Shown: positions 16,258 to 25,374 of the stretch, one piece after another
How positions within the stretch are numbered: position 1 is the stretch's first letter
Layout: every line of letters starts with the position of its first letter
DNA from: a bacterium
GTDB taxonomy: Bacteria > Bacteroidota > Bacteroidia > NS11-12g > UBA9320
DNA: 35,242 nt
Direction: 5' to 3'
Assembly (NCBI GenBank): GCA_018223105.1
Contig: JAAEYY010000017.1
Coordinates: forward strand, 26,459 to 61,700
Program-made: the position numbers and the translations under genes
Notes under the pieces: generated by a model
The model's database searches: none
Seen by the model: the letters and a program-made list of their open reading frames with translations, nothing else
Told to the model about the DNA's origin: nothing

Positions 16258-17673
16258 TTAGTTTTGCTCTTCGTCAAATTCTTTTTCAGTGTGCGCAATT
16301 ACTGTAGCAACGGTAGCATCTCCTGTGACATTTACCACGGTTCTGCACATATCCAAAATTCGATCTACCGGAAGTATTAGAGCAATCCATGCAGGGTTTA
16401 ATCCTACACTCTCTAAAACTACAATCATTAACACAAGCCCTGCACTTGGAACTGCGGCAGCTCCAATGGAGGCCAGAGTTGCAGTTAAGACGATCACCAA
16501 TTGCTGAGCAAGATCTAAATCTACCATGTGAAACTGAGCCATAGCAACAACAGCCACCCCTTGATAAAGACTGGTTCCATCCATATTAACAGTGGCACCA
16601 ATGGGCAAAACAAAGCTCGTGATGGACTTTGGAACTTTTAAGTTGGTATGAACATTGTCCATGGTTACCGGGAGAGTTGCCATAGACGAACTTGTTGAAA
16701 ATGCTGTTAGTTGCGCTTTTGAAATTCCTTTTAGGAAAGACTTTACTCCAAGCTTTCTACTTACCAACTGAATGATTGTTGGATAAAACAAAAAGGCTAC
16801 AATGAACAGTCCAAGAACTACCACCAGAGAATAATTAAGCAAGAAGACTAGCTGCTCGCCAAGTTTAGACAAATCGTCCCCGGCGGCTTTAACCAAACTC
16901 CCCGCCATTAGAGCAAAAACGAAGAAGGGCATGGATTTAATTACGATGTTTACCATTTGAAGAAACACTTCATTCAAGCCTTCCATTAAGGTATTTACCG
17001 GTGCTGCTTTTTCGTGTGGAATCATGATCAGAACCAAACCAAAGAAAATGGCAAAAAATATGATTTGCAGCATCTCCATTTCGGCCAGAGCTAATATGAT
17101 ATTATTAGGCACTACATCCACCAAAGGCTGCAATGGTCCGGCATCTTTCTTTTGATTTGCCTTGTTTATTTTGTCCTGTACATCCGGATTTATTCCTTCT
17201 CTTTGAACTCGCTCCTTTACGGCTGCTACTAATTCTGCATTTTCAGGATCACAAGTTGCACATATTTCATCCAGCTTGGGCACACTCGCCTTATTATCCT
17301 GCTGCCAAAGTTCATATTCTATTCTTTTCTCTAGCCTTGCTTCATCAGACGGGCTTGTACCGGGCTTAAAAAGGTTCACAAGCAATAAGCCTATGGCAAT
17401 GGCGCTCATTGTAGTTACAACATAAATTAGAAGCGTCTTTATGCCAACACGACCTAGCTGTTTAATATTTTTTAACGAACTAATTCCCGTGATAATGGAA
17501 AAAAGCACCAGGGGAACCGCAATGAGTTTTAAAATATTGATGAAGATCGTACCAAATGGGTCAATGTAAGACAGTGTGAAATCTTGCCAGCCATAATTAA
17601 CTGCAGTTACTGCATAAATAATCCCCAGAACTAAGGCAATAATCACCTGCCAATGAAGTGCTAATTTTCGCAT
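16258..17673 (-). CDS. Dicarboxylate/amino acid:cation symporter (DAACS/GltP family)
   Basis: A 471-residue inner-membrane transporter of the glutamate/aspartate/C4-dicarboxylate symporter family. The hallmarks are the serine-rich hairpin STSSSMATLP and the sodium-site motif GATVNMDGTSLYQG, followed by the second hairpin region (ASIGAAAVPSAG) and ILPVDRILDMCRTVVNVTGDA, the substrate-binding last helix. The C-terminal part is canonical. Between the third and fourth membrane segments there is an unusually long charged loop (about residues 108-185), rich in Lys/Glu and holding a CATC pair. In this family the 3-4 loop is variable. The exact substrate (glutamate, aspartate or dicarboxylate) cannot be read. 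ATG start, with a TATACTTG near-match to a -7 box 6 nt upstream. It lies 23 nt downstream of aroC on the same strand. Confidence 0.92.
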   Translation of the reverse strand: MRKLALHWQVIIALVLGIIYAVTAVNYGWQDFTLSYIDPFGTIFINILKLIAVPLVLFSIITGISSLKNIKQLGRVGIKTLLIYVVTTMSAIAIGLLLVNLFKPGTSPSDEARLEKRIEYELWQQDNKASVPKLDEICATCDPENAELVAAVKERVQREGINPDVQDKINKANQKKDAGPLQPLVDVVPNNIILALAEMEMLQIIFFAIFFGLVLIMIPHEKAAPVNTLMEGLNEVFLQMVNIVIKSMPFFVFALMAGSLVKAAGDDLSKLGEQLVFLLNYSLVVVLGLFIVAFLFYPTIIQLVSRKLGVKSFLKGISKAQLTAFSTSSSMATLPVTMDNVHTNLKVPKSITSFVLPIGATVNMDGTSLYQGVAVVAMAQFHMVDLDLAQQLVIVLTATLASIGAAAVPSAGLVLMIVVLESVGLNPAWIALILPVDRILDMCRTVVNVTGDATVATVIAHTEKEFDEEQN

Positions 17674-17679
17674 TGGCTA

Positions 17680-17687
17680 CAAGTATA
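17680..17687 (-). promoter_or_regulatory. Weak -7-like box before the DAACS symporter
   Basis: The minus strand reads TATACTTG, one mismatch to TAnnTTTG, in the 23-nt gap after aroC. It may let the transporter be expressed apart from the aro operon. No -33 was identified. Confidence 0.25.
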
Positions 17688-17696
17688 CACGAAATT

Positions 17697-18749
17697 TTAA
17701 AGCATAGCGTCGAGGATAACAAGGGCAGTCATTGCATCTACAATAGGTACTGCTCTAGGGAGCACGCATGGATCATGCCTTCCGCTCGCCTCCAAGGTTA
17801 TTGCATTTCCCTCTTTATCTGTTGTGTTTTGAGGCCTCCCAATTGTTGCTGTTGGTTTAAACGCAACTCTGAAAAAAATGGGCATTCCATTACTTATCCC
17901 TCCTTGAATTCCACCGGAGAAATTAGAGCTAGTCCTGTGCTTTTTTTGATCAAAGCTAAAAGCATCGTTCACTTCAGAACCTCGCTTAGATACCATATCA
18001 AAACCTCCTCCAAGATCAAAACCTTTCACGGCATTAATAGAAAACATGGCATGTGCGAGTTTCGCGTTTAGTTTGGAAAACACGGGATCTCCGATACCGG
18101 CATCTACCCCATGAACCTGACAAGCGATAATCCCACCGAGGCTATCTTTCTCGGCTTTTGCTTCTTCTATCAGCACCGACATGTGCTCAGCGAGTTCGCT
18201 ATCCGGACATCTTAAAAAAGAAGCATCTATTGATTTGGGATCGATTTCGGGAAAAAAACCTTCCATAGACAAATCGCCTACTTGAGCCACATAAGAATAG
18301 ATCTCAATTCCCTGCGATTTTAAATAATCCAAAGCCATAGCACCTGCTGCAACCCATGGAGCAGTGATACGCGCAGAACTTCTACCCCCTCCCCGATGAT
18401 CTCGATGTCCGTACTTCTTTTCGTAAGTGAAATCGGCATGAGAAGGACGGTAAACTTCTTTCAAGTGATCGTAATCTTCCGGTCTACTATCTTTATTCTT
18501 TATGGAGAAATGAATGGGTGCTCCTGTAGTTTTCCCTTCAAACAAGCCCGAGGTTATTTTAAATAGGTCTTCTTCTTTTCGCGCCGTGCTCAGGTGTGAT
18601 TGCCCGGGCTTTCTGCGATCGAGTTGTTTTTGGATAAATGCCAAATCAGGCGAGAAATTGGAAGGAAATCCATCCAAAACAGCCCCCACAGATTCACCGT
18701 GAGATTCGCCGTAAGAAGTAAGTTTAAGTTTCTCGCCTAATGTATTCAT
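17697..18749 (-). CDS. aroC: Chorismate synthase
   Basis: A 350-residue flavin-dependent enzyme that converts EPSP to chorismate, the last step of the common aromatic pathway, in the cytoplasm. Signature blocks are GESHGESVGAVLDGFP at the N-terminus, YGHRDHRGGGRSSARITA in the middle and FSGGIQGGISNGMPIFFRVAFKP toward the C-terminus, followed by RHDPCVLPRAVPIVDAM. Length is normal for the family. The ATG overlaps the stop of aroA by 4 nt, so it is the third gene of an aroB-aroA-aroC translationally coupled operon. Nothing is unusual in the active-site residues I can see. Confidence 0.97.
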   Translation of the reverse strand: MNTLGEKLKLTSYGESHGESVGAVLDGFPSNFSPDLAFIQKQLDRRKPGQSHLSTARKEEDLFKITSGLFEGKTTGAPIHFSIKNKDSRPEDYDHLKEVYRPSHADFTYEKKYGHRDHRGGGRSSARITAPWVAAGAMALDYLKSQGIEIYSYVAQVGDLSMEGFFPEIDPKSIDASFLRCPDSELAEHMSVLIEEAKAEKDSLGGIIACQVHGVDAGIGDPVFSKLNAKLAHAMFSINAVKGFDLGGGFDMVSKRGSEVNDAFSFDQKKHRTSSNFSGGIQGGISNGMPIFFRVAFKPTATIGRPQNTTDKEGNAITLEASGRHDPCVLPRAVPIVDAMTALVILDAML

Positions 18750-19972
18750 TGTTCTTCTATTACAAAATTCGCCTTTTTAAGATCATCCCAAAACTTGGGA
18801 TATGACTTTACAACCACCTCGGGATCTTCAACACTAATCATCGAAATTAATCCAAGTGGTGCCAATGACATTGCCATTCTATGGTCTTCATACACTTCAA
18901 ACCTATGGCCTTGAGGTATGTGAAAACTACTTACACTTAACAGCCAGTTATTTCCGGCTGCTTGAAGCTCGGAACCCAATACCCCTAGATAGGATATGAG
19001 TACGGCTTCCCTATCGCTTTCCTTGTACTTCAGACTTTCAATACCTCTAATTAAATACTCATTTTCTAATCCTGCAGCAGCAAGCAAAATGAACGTAGGC
19101 GCCAAGTCAGGTACATTTTTAAATTCTAAAAGTTGAGGTAATTTAAATTGTTGGCCCTGATGCTTTCTAAGAAAGATTGTATCCTGTTCCCATTCAACTT
19201 CTAATCCCTCAAACTTTAAATCTTTTAACCAAGACCATTCATGCTGTAATTCCGGATTAGTGAATCCTCCAAAGCTCAAATTTGCTTCATTCGATAAAGC
19301 AGCGGCACTGAACCAGTAATAAAATGAACTAAAATCAGAATCTACCCAAACTTCTGCCGGACGATCAGTACGATCAATGTACTTGATATTTTCCGAATCA
19401 AATTCAAATCGAAATCCTAAGGTTTTCATTACATCCAGAGTAAGTTGAACATAAGAAAAAGAATTCATTGCAGGATTAATCCGAATTGTGATATCGCCTT
19501 TTACTAAAGGCAAAATCATAATAATAGCAGAAACAAATTGGCTGCTTCTTACTTCCCTAAGATCAAGCTCGCCATCGTATTTCAAAGGAGCGCCTTTCAC
19601 CTCAAGGGGCAGTCGTCCTTCTTCTTCAAGATACTCAATATCAGCACCTAAGGTGCTAAGCGCATCAACCAGCTCTACAACCGGTCTTTCGAGCATACGC
19701 GGAGAGCCTGTTATCGTTTTAATCCCTTCTCTGCTAGCACAAGTAGCCAGTACAAACCTCATAACCGTCCCGGCATCTTCAACATTTATGAGGTCCTGAG
19801 CAAGTAATGCTTTCTGCATAAGCTCAGTATCATTTGCTTCAGACAAGTTTTTGACGGTTAAATCAGGAGCATAAAGATGTTTTAGAATAAGATATCTATT
19901 GCTGATACTTTTACTTGCAGGCAGCTGAATTTCTGCATTGAGAATGCCGGTGGGATGTGAGACCTTAATCAT
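18746..19972 (-). CDS. aroA: 3-phosphoshikimate 1-carboxyvinyltransferase (EPSP synthase)
   Basis: A 408-residue EPSP synthase that joins shikimate-3-phosphate and phosphoenolpyruvate. The conserved landmarks are LPASKSISNRYLIL (substrate-binding Lys/Ser), DAGTVMRFVLA (the GTxxR phosphate loop), RSSQFVSAIIMILPL (the SSQ motif), VPDLAPTFILLAAA, YKESDREAVLISYL and YEDHRMAMSLAPLGL. It is somewhat shorter than the E. coli enzyme (427 aa) but has all catalytic blocks. It overlaps both neighbours by 4 nt (aroB upstream, aroC downstream). The motif reads GTVMR where the usual PEP-site sequence is GTAMR or GTTMR. I draw no resistance inference from this. ATG start. Confidence 0.96.
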   Translation of the reverse strand: MIKVSHPTGILNAEIQLPASKSISNRYLILKHLYAPDLTVKNLSEANDTELMQKALLAQDLINVEDAGTVMRFVLATCASREGIKTITGSPRMLERPVVELVDALSTLGADIEYLEEEGRLPLEVKGAPLKYDGELDLREVRSSQFVSAIIMILPLVKGDITIRINPAMNSFSYVQLTLDVMKTLGFRFEFDSENIKYIDRTDRPAEVWVDSDFSSFYYWFSAAALSNEANLSFGGFTNPELQHEWSWLKDLKFEGLEVEWEQDTIFLRKHQGQQFKLPQLLEFKNVPDLAPTFILLAAAGLENEYLIRGIESLKYKESDREAVLISYLGVLGSELQAAGNNWLLSVSSFHIPQGHRFEVYEDHRMAMSLAPLGLISMISVEDPEVVVKSYPKFWDDLKKANFVIEEQ

Positions 19973-21000
19973 CCGTTTGCGATAAATTCTACAGCTCGTC
20001 TTATTTGTTCTTCTTCCACTTCACAATTGTGTTTTGCCGAGCCAATATCATTAAGTAAAGTAAACATGAGCTTACCATTTCTGTTTTTCTTATCCTTTTG
20101 CATGAACGTCCATAAGGTATTAAAATCCGATATTTGGGAAACGGCTTCCGAATTGTAATTTTCAAGATTAAGATAGATTGAATTTGCAATATCTTTATCC
20201 AAATTGTTGCTTAGTACCGACAAATAGGTTTCTGCTATCATGCCTACCCCAACCGCTAAACCATGATCTAATGCTTTGCCTTCTGCCAATGCTGCACTTT
20301 CGATAGCATGACCAATAGTATGTCCAAAGTTCAGCTTCTTTCTCTCCCCTCTTTCGTATGGATCATTTACAACAAAACTATTCTTGATCTCTATTGAATC
20401 TGTGATCAATTGGAGTGAGATTTTATTCTCGGCAATTTTCAGGTTTTCAAGCAGCGAAATATAATGACTCTTAGAAGCGATCAAGCCGTGTTTTAACATT
20501 TCAGCTCTTCCATTTAGCCACTCTCTTTGAGGTAATGTACTTAGGAATCCTAAGTAAAGAAATAGATGGACATTATTGTTAATGAAGCCGATATAGTTCT
20601 TGTAATCCATAAAATCTACCCCACATTTCCCGCCAATCGCAGCATCTACCATAGCCAATAAACTTGTTGGGACCGAGATAAAATCTATACCTCTCATATA
20701 TGTTGAAGCAATAAAGGCTCCCATATCACAAACTACCCCACCTCCAACACATATGAGTCTGCTAGTTCTATCCGCTCCAAAAGCGATAAGCTTGGAATAA
20801 ACCTCTTCACAGGTCTTCAAGGTTTTATTTTGCTCTCCAGCTTCAAAACTGATATACCTCAATTGCGGCACTTCCTTAAGCAAAGGTGCAACACAGTGTT
20901 CCGCAGTATTAGAATCACAAAGGATGATATCTCTCCCGGGATCCAGAAGATCAGCAAAATCACGAATATGATTTACCGGGATAATTTCAGTATTGATCAT
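19969..21000 (-). CDS. aroB: 3-dehydroquinate synthase
   Basis: A 343-residue NAD- and metal-dependent enzyme converting DAHP to 3-dehydroquinate. The NAD-binding region CVGGGVVCDMGAFIASTYMRGIDF leads into PTSLLAMVDAAIGGKCGVDF, where the family's active-site Lys and substrate loop lie. Metal-binding residues are in LKHGLIAS and NFGHTIGHAIE (the second His-rich motif), followed by DHGLAVGVGM. The protein is slightly shorter than average at the N-terminus, but the fold's motifs are complete. It is the first gene of the aroB-aroA-aroC operon, with a TATCTTTG box 11 nt upstream of the ATG. The remaining shikimate steps (aroD, aroE, aroK) are not in the window. Confidence 0.96.
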   Translation of the reverse strand: MINTEIIPVNHIRDFADLLDPGRDIILCDSNTAEHCVAPLLKEVPQLRYISFEAGEQNKTLKTCEEVYSKLIAFGADRTSRLICVGGGVVCDMGAFIASTYMRGIDFISVPTSLLAMVDAAIGGKCGVDFMDYKNYIGFINNNVHLFLYLGFLSTLPQREWLNGRAEMLKHGLIASKSHYISLLENLKIAENKISLQLITDSIEIKNSFVVNDPYERGERKKLNFGHTIGHAIESAALAEGKALDHGLAVGVGMIAETYLSVLSNNLDKDIANSIYLNLENYNSEAVSQISDFNTLWTFMQKDKKNRNGKLMFTLLNDIGSAKHNCEVEEEQIRRAVEFIANG

Positions 21001-21011
21001 ACAACAGGAAG

Positions 21012-21019
21012 CAAAGATA
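21012..21019 (-). promoter_or_regulatory. Candidate -7 box of the aroBAC operon
   Basis: The minus strand reads TATCTTTG, an exact TAnnTTTG match 11 nt before the aroB ATG. It forms one arm of a perfect inverted repeat (CAAAGAT-T-ATCTTTG on the minus strand), so an operator function is possible. The preceding gene on the same strand ends at 21027, only 26 nt upstream. Confidence 0.45.
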
Positions 21020-21026
21020 ATCTTTG

Positions 21027-22199
21027 TTAATTGGCAGCCTGGGCAACAATTCTTCTACCCATATCTATGTAATTAAACACATCAGTTATATGCCCTCGAT
21101 CGGGTACAATTTCTCTGTCGTGCCCCATTCTAACAATGATCAAATTCTCTGCCGGAAGAACGAAGATGTATTGCCCTTGTAGTCCTCTGGCGTAAAAACC
21201 TTGATACTGAGGTAGGTCTAATGTCCACCAATGCAAACCATAAGATTTACATTCTGTACCGTCCGGGTATTTAAGGTCGGCGGGACGAGTACTGAGTTTG
21301 GCATATTCCGGATTCACTAATGTATCTCCATTCCATACTCCGTTGTGCAGCATAAGCTTACCAAATCTTGCAAAATCTCTGATATTGGTATTGAAGCAAC
21401 AAAAACTTCGTTCCATGCCATTTTCCCCATCCAAGGACCAATATGCAGGCTCCATTGCATGCATAGGTTTCCACAACTTCTCAGAAGCGTATTCAGATAC
21501 AGTTTTGCCGGTAGCTTTGGTAAGAATCATACCGAGGAGCTGGCTATTACCACTTTGGTAGTCAAAATAAACTCCCGGATCAACAACCGGCTCATATTCT
21601 TTATTCAATTCGGCAAGGTTCTCATCGTACAGACCTCTGGCCGCATATGAGAATGGATTGATATAGCTTTCTGTAAAATTGATACCACTACTCATCATTA
21701 AGACATGCCGGATTGTGATTCCCGAATTTTCGTATTGCCCCGGGAAATACTTGGAAATAGGCTCGTCTAAACTCGGGATAAAGCCATCGTCAATAGCACA
21801 TCCTATAAGTAAACCAACAATGGACTTAGAAGCAGACCAAATATTGTAGTGAAATGTATCATTGTAATTCGGGTCTGTGTATTCAAATCGAATTTTATCA
21901 TCCTGAATCACCAAAAAAGCTTCCGTTCCGTTTTCTTTATTGTATTGAAGTTCCTGTTCTGTTAGGTCGGTATCAATCCAGTTCACCGGCCAGGGTTCGC
22001 CTTCTGCAGTCTCTACTTTTCTATTGTGGTAGATTCCGTATTCATCTATATCCGGGCCCAGTCTTCCTTTAAAAACTGTGTTCTTCAAAAGGAAGAATAA
22101 GTAATAATGCCCACTCACCAAAACAAACCCCACAACCATTATTAATAGGATTATAATGGTATAGAGTAGACTCTTTAATATTTTCAGCAGTTTTTTCAC
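21027..22199 (-). CDS. Membrane-anchored serine hydrolase of the beta-lactamase (class C-like) family
   Basis: A 390-residue protein with an N-terminal membrane anchor (about 10-30) and a beta-lactamase/transpeptidase-like domain. The nucleophile motif SxxK reads WSASKSIVGLLIG (Ser122, Lys125), and FDYQSGNSQLLGMIL is the YxN-like second motif. DFARFGKLMLHNGVW and SYGLHWWTLD are typical of the widespread serine hydrolase/EstB-like branch. These proteins are esterases, peptidases or of unknown function; resistance to beta-lactams should not be inferred. The domain lies outside the inner membrane. The start is GTG, giving MKKLLKILK ahead of the anchor. It diverges from the DUF4340 gene and is followed by aroB after 26 nt. 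Confidence 0.87.
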   Translation of the reverse strand: MKKLLKILKSLLYTIIILLIMVVGFVLVSGHYYLFFLLKNTVFKGRLGPDIDEYGIYHNRKVETAEGEPWPVNWIDTDLTEQELQYNKENGTEAFLVIQDDKIRFEYTDPNYNDTFHYNIWSASKSIVGLLIGCAIDDGFIPSLDEPISKYFPGQYENSGITIRHVLMMSSGINFTESYINPFSYAARGLYDENLAELNKEYEPVVDPGVYFDYQSGNSQLLGMILTKATGKTVSEYASEKLWKPMHAMEPAYWSLDGENGMERSFCCFNTNIRDFARFGKLMLHNGVWNGDTLVNPEYAKLSTRPADLKYPDGTECKSYGLHWWTLDLPQYQGFYARGLQGQYIFVLPAENLIIVRMGHDREIVPDRGHITDVFNYIDMGRRIVAQAAN

Positions 22200-22279
22200 T
22201 ATTTACGAAGTAAAAGTAAAACCGACATTCCTCAAGTAATATTGTAAACAATCCTATTTAAAGGTATTAATTTGAAGCC

Positions 22280-23278
22280 ATGAAGCGATTAATCATTGGA
22301 ATTTTGGCCTTGGCCCTTGTGATTGGAGGAATACTCTATTTCAAACAAGACAAATCCGGCACTGTAGAGCAGAAGGATATTCAATTTTCTGTTGAAGAGC
22401 CTGAAAATGTGACCAAAATTGAAATGAAAAATCGCGATGGTAAGCACATCATCTTAGAAAAGAAAGGAGATGAATGGTGGGTTAACAATAAATATCCGGC
22501 ATTTCAACCAGCTATTGATTTATTCTTCAATCGTACCTTAACTCAAATTGAGGTAAAGGGACCGGTTCCAAAACCTGCCAGAGAAAATGTGATCCGCGCA
22601 ATGACCTCCACAGCGGTGAAAGTAAATATTTACTCGGGGAAAAAACTCATCAATTCTTATTATGTGGGTGGGCCCGACAACACTCAAAAGGGCACCTACA
22701 TGTACGTTGAAGGAGCTGAAACTCCCTATGTTGCATTTATTCCCGGTCTTGACGGATATATTACTCCAAAATTTCATATGGTGGAAGAAGACTGGTATAA
22801 GCGAACCATATTTGATTATGAGGCAGATGAGATTAAAAGAGTAGATGTAGTTTATACAGAAAAGCCGGAAGAATCTTTTTCAATCAAGAAGGAAGGGGAT
22901 CAATTTTTCATTAGCCCTGACATTGATGGAGAGCCTGTAAATCAGACTATTGCCAAAAGTTATTTCACTCTTTTTAAGTTTAAGAATTTCGAGGGTTTTC
23001 CGGAATATTTACAAGAGCAGACCAGAGATAGCATTCTCAGATCTCAACCTTTCATCACAGTAACAGTGGTGAATACTGATGGTAAATCCAAGACCATGAA
23101 AGTGTACCCTAAGATGAACTCTGAAGATCAATCGCTTGTTGATAGAAAAGGAAATGTTCTGGCTTACGATCCGGAACGTTATTTTGCGACTTTTACAGAT
23201 TTCCCTGAATTAGTAACCGTGCAGGATTACGTTTTCGGAAAAATCTTTGCGAATAGAAGTGATTTCTACGCCCGATAA
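22280..23278 (+). CDS. DUF4340 domain protein
   Basis: A 332-residue protein with one N-terminal membrane segment (about 3-21) and an extracytoplasmic region that I assign to DUF4340. The assignment rests on the repeated pattern of beta-rich units beginning VTKIEMKNRDGKHIILEKKGDEWWVNNKYPA, and on a second unit IKRVDVVYTEKPEESFSIKKEGDQFFI. DUF4340 proteins often accompany membrane transport genes, and their biochemical role is not known. The stop codon overlaps the ATG of the sodium:solute symporter by one base (TAATG), so coupling is likely and a joint role in the membrane can be inferred. ATG start with a hydrophobic segment immediately after it. Confidence 0.8.
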   Translation: MKRLIIGILALALVIGGILYFKQDKSGTVEQKDIQFSVEEPENVTKIEMKNRDGKHIILEKKGDEWWVNNKYPAFQPAIDLFFNRTLTQIEVKGPVPKPARENVIRAMTSTAVKVNIYSGKKLINSYYVGGPDNTQKGTYMYVEGAETPYVAFIPGLDGYITPKFHMVEEDWYKRTIFDYEADEIKRVDVVYTEKPEESFSIKKEGDQFFISPDIDGEPVNQTIAKSYFTLFKFKNFEGFPEYLQEQTRDSILRSQPFITVTVVNTDGKSKTMKVYPKMNSEDQSLVDRKGNVLAYDPERYFATFTDFPELVTVQDYVFGKIFANRSDFYAR

Positions 23279-24957
23279 TGCATAGTATAGACTGGATTGT
23301 ACTGCTTCTTACCTTATTCGGTATCGTGATATACGGAATTTGGAAAACGCGTGGAAGCAAGAATCTGGAAGACTATCTCGCGGGAAGCAGATCAACACCT
23401 TGGTGGGCTATCGGACTCTCTATAATGGCTACACAAGCCAGTGCTATAACCTTTATTTCCACCCCGGGATTAGGCTATGACAGCGGATTGAGATTTGCTC
23501 AGTTTTACTACGGGCTGCCAATAGCAATGGTAATTATTGCACTGTTTTTTGCTCCGCGATATTTTCACTTAAAAGTATTTACAGCCTACGAGTTCCTGGA
23601 AAAACGGTTCAATAGAAATACACGGCTGTTCACAGCATTTCTATTTCTGGTTCAGCGCGGTTTAGCTGCGGGAATCACCATCTATGCTCCCTCCATTATT
23701 CTCTCGGAAATTTTAGGTTGGAATTTGCAATTCAACATCTGGTTCATTGGAATCTTAGTGATTCTGTACACTGTAAGCGGCGGAACAAAAGCCGTAACTC
23801 AGACCCATAAGCAACAAATGACGGTAATCTTCATTGGTTTGTTTGTGGCATTTGGCTATTTACTCTATTACATCCAAGAAAAAACCACGATCACAGCTGT
23901 ACTGGATATGGCCGGGAAACGGGATATGCTAAATGCCCTGGATTTCAAGTTTAATTTGGAGGATCGCTACAATGTTTGGTCGGGGTTAATTGGTGGTACA
24001 TTTCTCATGCTCTCTTACTTTGGAACAGATCAGAGTCAGGTTCAACGATACCTCAGTGGTAAATCATTGAAAAACATCAGAACTGGATTATACTTCAATG
24101 CCATATTAAAGATTCCCCTGCAGATTTTCATATTGTTTATAGGAGTGCTTGTTTTCAGCTTTTACACTGTTTACGAAAAGCCATTAAGCTTTAACAATGC
24201 TAAAATGGAGTGGCTCAAACAAAACGAAAGTTCGTACTACGAGACATTTGCTGCCAGGCAAGAGCATATCAACAGAAAAAAGGAAAAAGCAAGCTTGAGC
24301 CCAGCCGACCTGGAAAGCATCCGGTTTGAACAAGATTTACTTGATAAAAAAGTTGAGGGACTGGTAAAAGAAAGAGAGTTTAGCACGAAGGTAAAAGACA
24401 CGGATTACGTCTTTATTTCCTGGGTATTACGATGGCTGCCTGTAGGTTTAGTGGGCTTGTTACTCGCTGTAATATTCTCGGCTGCAATGTCGAGTACAGC
24501 TGCTGAATTAAATGCGCTAGCTACAACTACCGTGGTCGATTTCTACAAACCCTTGGGACCAGAATTCAAAGATAAGAAATCAGAGGTCCGCTGGTCTAAG
24601 CTTTTCACACTATTCTGGGGTATTATTGCCATAATTTTCGCAAGTTTAGCCTCGCTTTTCGAGAATAATTTGGTAGAGTTCGTCAATATCCTTGGCTCTC
24701 TGTTTTACGGAACCATTTTAGGTGTTTTTCTCGTTGCACTTTTCATCAAATGGATTGGAGCAAAAGCCGTCCTTATTGGAGCTACAATTGCTCAGTTATT
24801 CATCTTTCTAGTATACTTCGCTAAAGATGAAATAAACGAAATGTTCGCTTTTGAAATTTCTTTTTTATGGTACAATTTCATCGCATGTATGATCGTCTTA
24901 CTTGTGGCTGCTCTGGCACAATCTTTCTTGGGTAAAGAACCCAAAGAGCAAAGCTAA
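23278..24957 (+). CDS. Sodium:solute symporter (SSS family)
   Basis: A 559-residue transporter of the SSS/SLC5 family with a LeuT-type fold. Landmarks are KNLEDYLAGSRSTPWWAIGLSIMATQASAITFI at the N-terminal sodium-site helix, FLVQRGLAAGITIYAPS, LSYFGTDQSQVQRYLSG and the C-terminal FSAAMSSTAAELNALATTTVVDFY, which holds the sodium-coordinating serines. A charged, Lys/Glu-rich stretch (about 300-377) is inserted between membrane segments and looks helical. It is longer than in textbook members. The substrate cannot be inferred from sequence. It overlaps the DUF4340 gene by one base, and a DoxX-like membrane gene follows on the same strand. Confidence 0.92.
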   Translation: MHSIDWIVLLLTLFGIVIYGIWKTRGSKNLEDYLAGSRSTPWWAIGLSIMATQASAITFISTPGLGYDSGLRFAQFYYGLPIAMVIIALFFAPRYFHLKVFTAYEFLEKRFNRNTRLFTAFLFLVQRGLAAGITIYAPSIILSEILGWNLQFNIWFIGILVILYTVSGGTKAVTQTHKQQMTVIFIGLFVAFGYLLYYIQEKTTITAVLDMAGKRDMLNALDFKFNLEDRYNVWSGLIGGTFLMLSYFGTDQSQVQRYLSGKSLKNIRTGLYFNAILKIPLQIFILFIGVLVFSFYTVYEKPLSFNNAKMEWLKQNESSYYETFAARQEHINRKKEKASLSPADLESIRFEQDLLDKKVEGLVKEREFSTKVKDTDYVFISWVLRWLPVGLVGLLLAVIFSAAMSSTAAELNALATTTVVDFYKPLGPEFKDKKSEVRWSKLFTLFWGIIAIIFASLASLFENNLVEFVNILGSLFYGTILGVFLVALFIKWIGAKAVLIGATIAQLFIFLVYFAKDEINEMFAFEISFLWYNFIACMIVLLVAALAQSFLGKEPKEQS

Positions 24958-25011
24958 TTAGCTGTTTTTCAATAATTTTTGTATATTAAGTGCTTAATAA
25001 AAACGAAAACA

Positions 25012-25374
25012 ATGAAAGCATTTATTCCTCAAGCCTTATCACGAATTTTATACGCAGTACCCATGGGTGTTTTTGGTTTATTTCATTTTATGAATGGACC
25101 ACAAATGGTAGACATGGTGCCAAAATTTATTCCCGGTGGAATATTTTGGGTGTATCTGGTAGGTGTTGCTTTAATTCTTGCAACTGTGGCCATTATTATG
25201 AATAAAAAAGCCAGAACTGCGAGTTATCTGCTAGGTATTATGCTTTCCATATTCATCTTCACGATATACATCCCAATGGTGATGAACGGAGTAGAAAATG
25301 CAATGGGAATGCTACTAAAAGAAATCGCATTGGCCGGAGCGGCATTCTTCATCGGAAACCATCTCTCCGATTAA
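25012..25374 (+). CDS. DoxX-like small membrane protein
   Basis: A 120-residue four-helix membrane protein resembling the DoxX/DoxD-like group. Hydrophobic segments lie at about 10-25, 42-60, 68-88 and 98-116. The polar region after helix 1 (FHFMNGPQMVDMVPKFIPGG) is the family's recognisable loop. The ATG at 25012 is preferred over an upstream TTG (24979), because it gives MKAFIPQALSRILYAVPMG and the extra residues are not family-like. A TAATTTTTG sequence upstream, near 24974, could be a degenerate -7 box. Its stop overlaps that of rluD by 4 nt (TTAA). Function is unknown beyond membrane location. Confidence 0.72.
   Translation: MKAFIPQALSRILYAVPMGVFGLFHFMNGPQMVDMVPKFIPGGIFWVYLVGVALILATVAIIMNKKARTASYLLGIMLSIFIFTIYIPMVMNGVENAMGMLLKEIALAGAAFFIGNHLSD

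Noticed and set aside
21027..22199. Beta-lactam resistance gene
   Set aside because: The SxxK fold is shared by esterases and peptidases, and the motifs are closer to the general serine-hydrolase branch, so resistance cannot be claimed.
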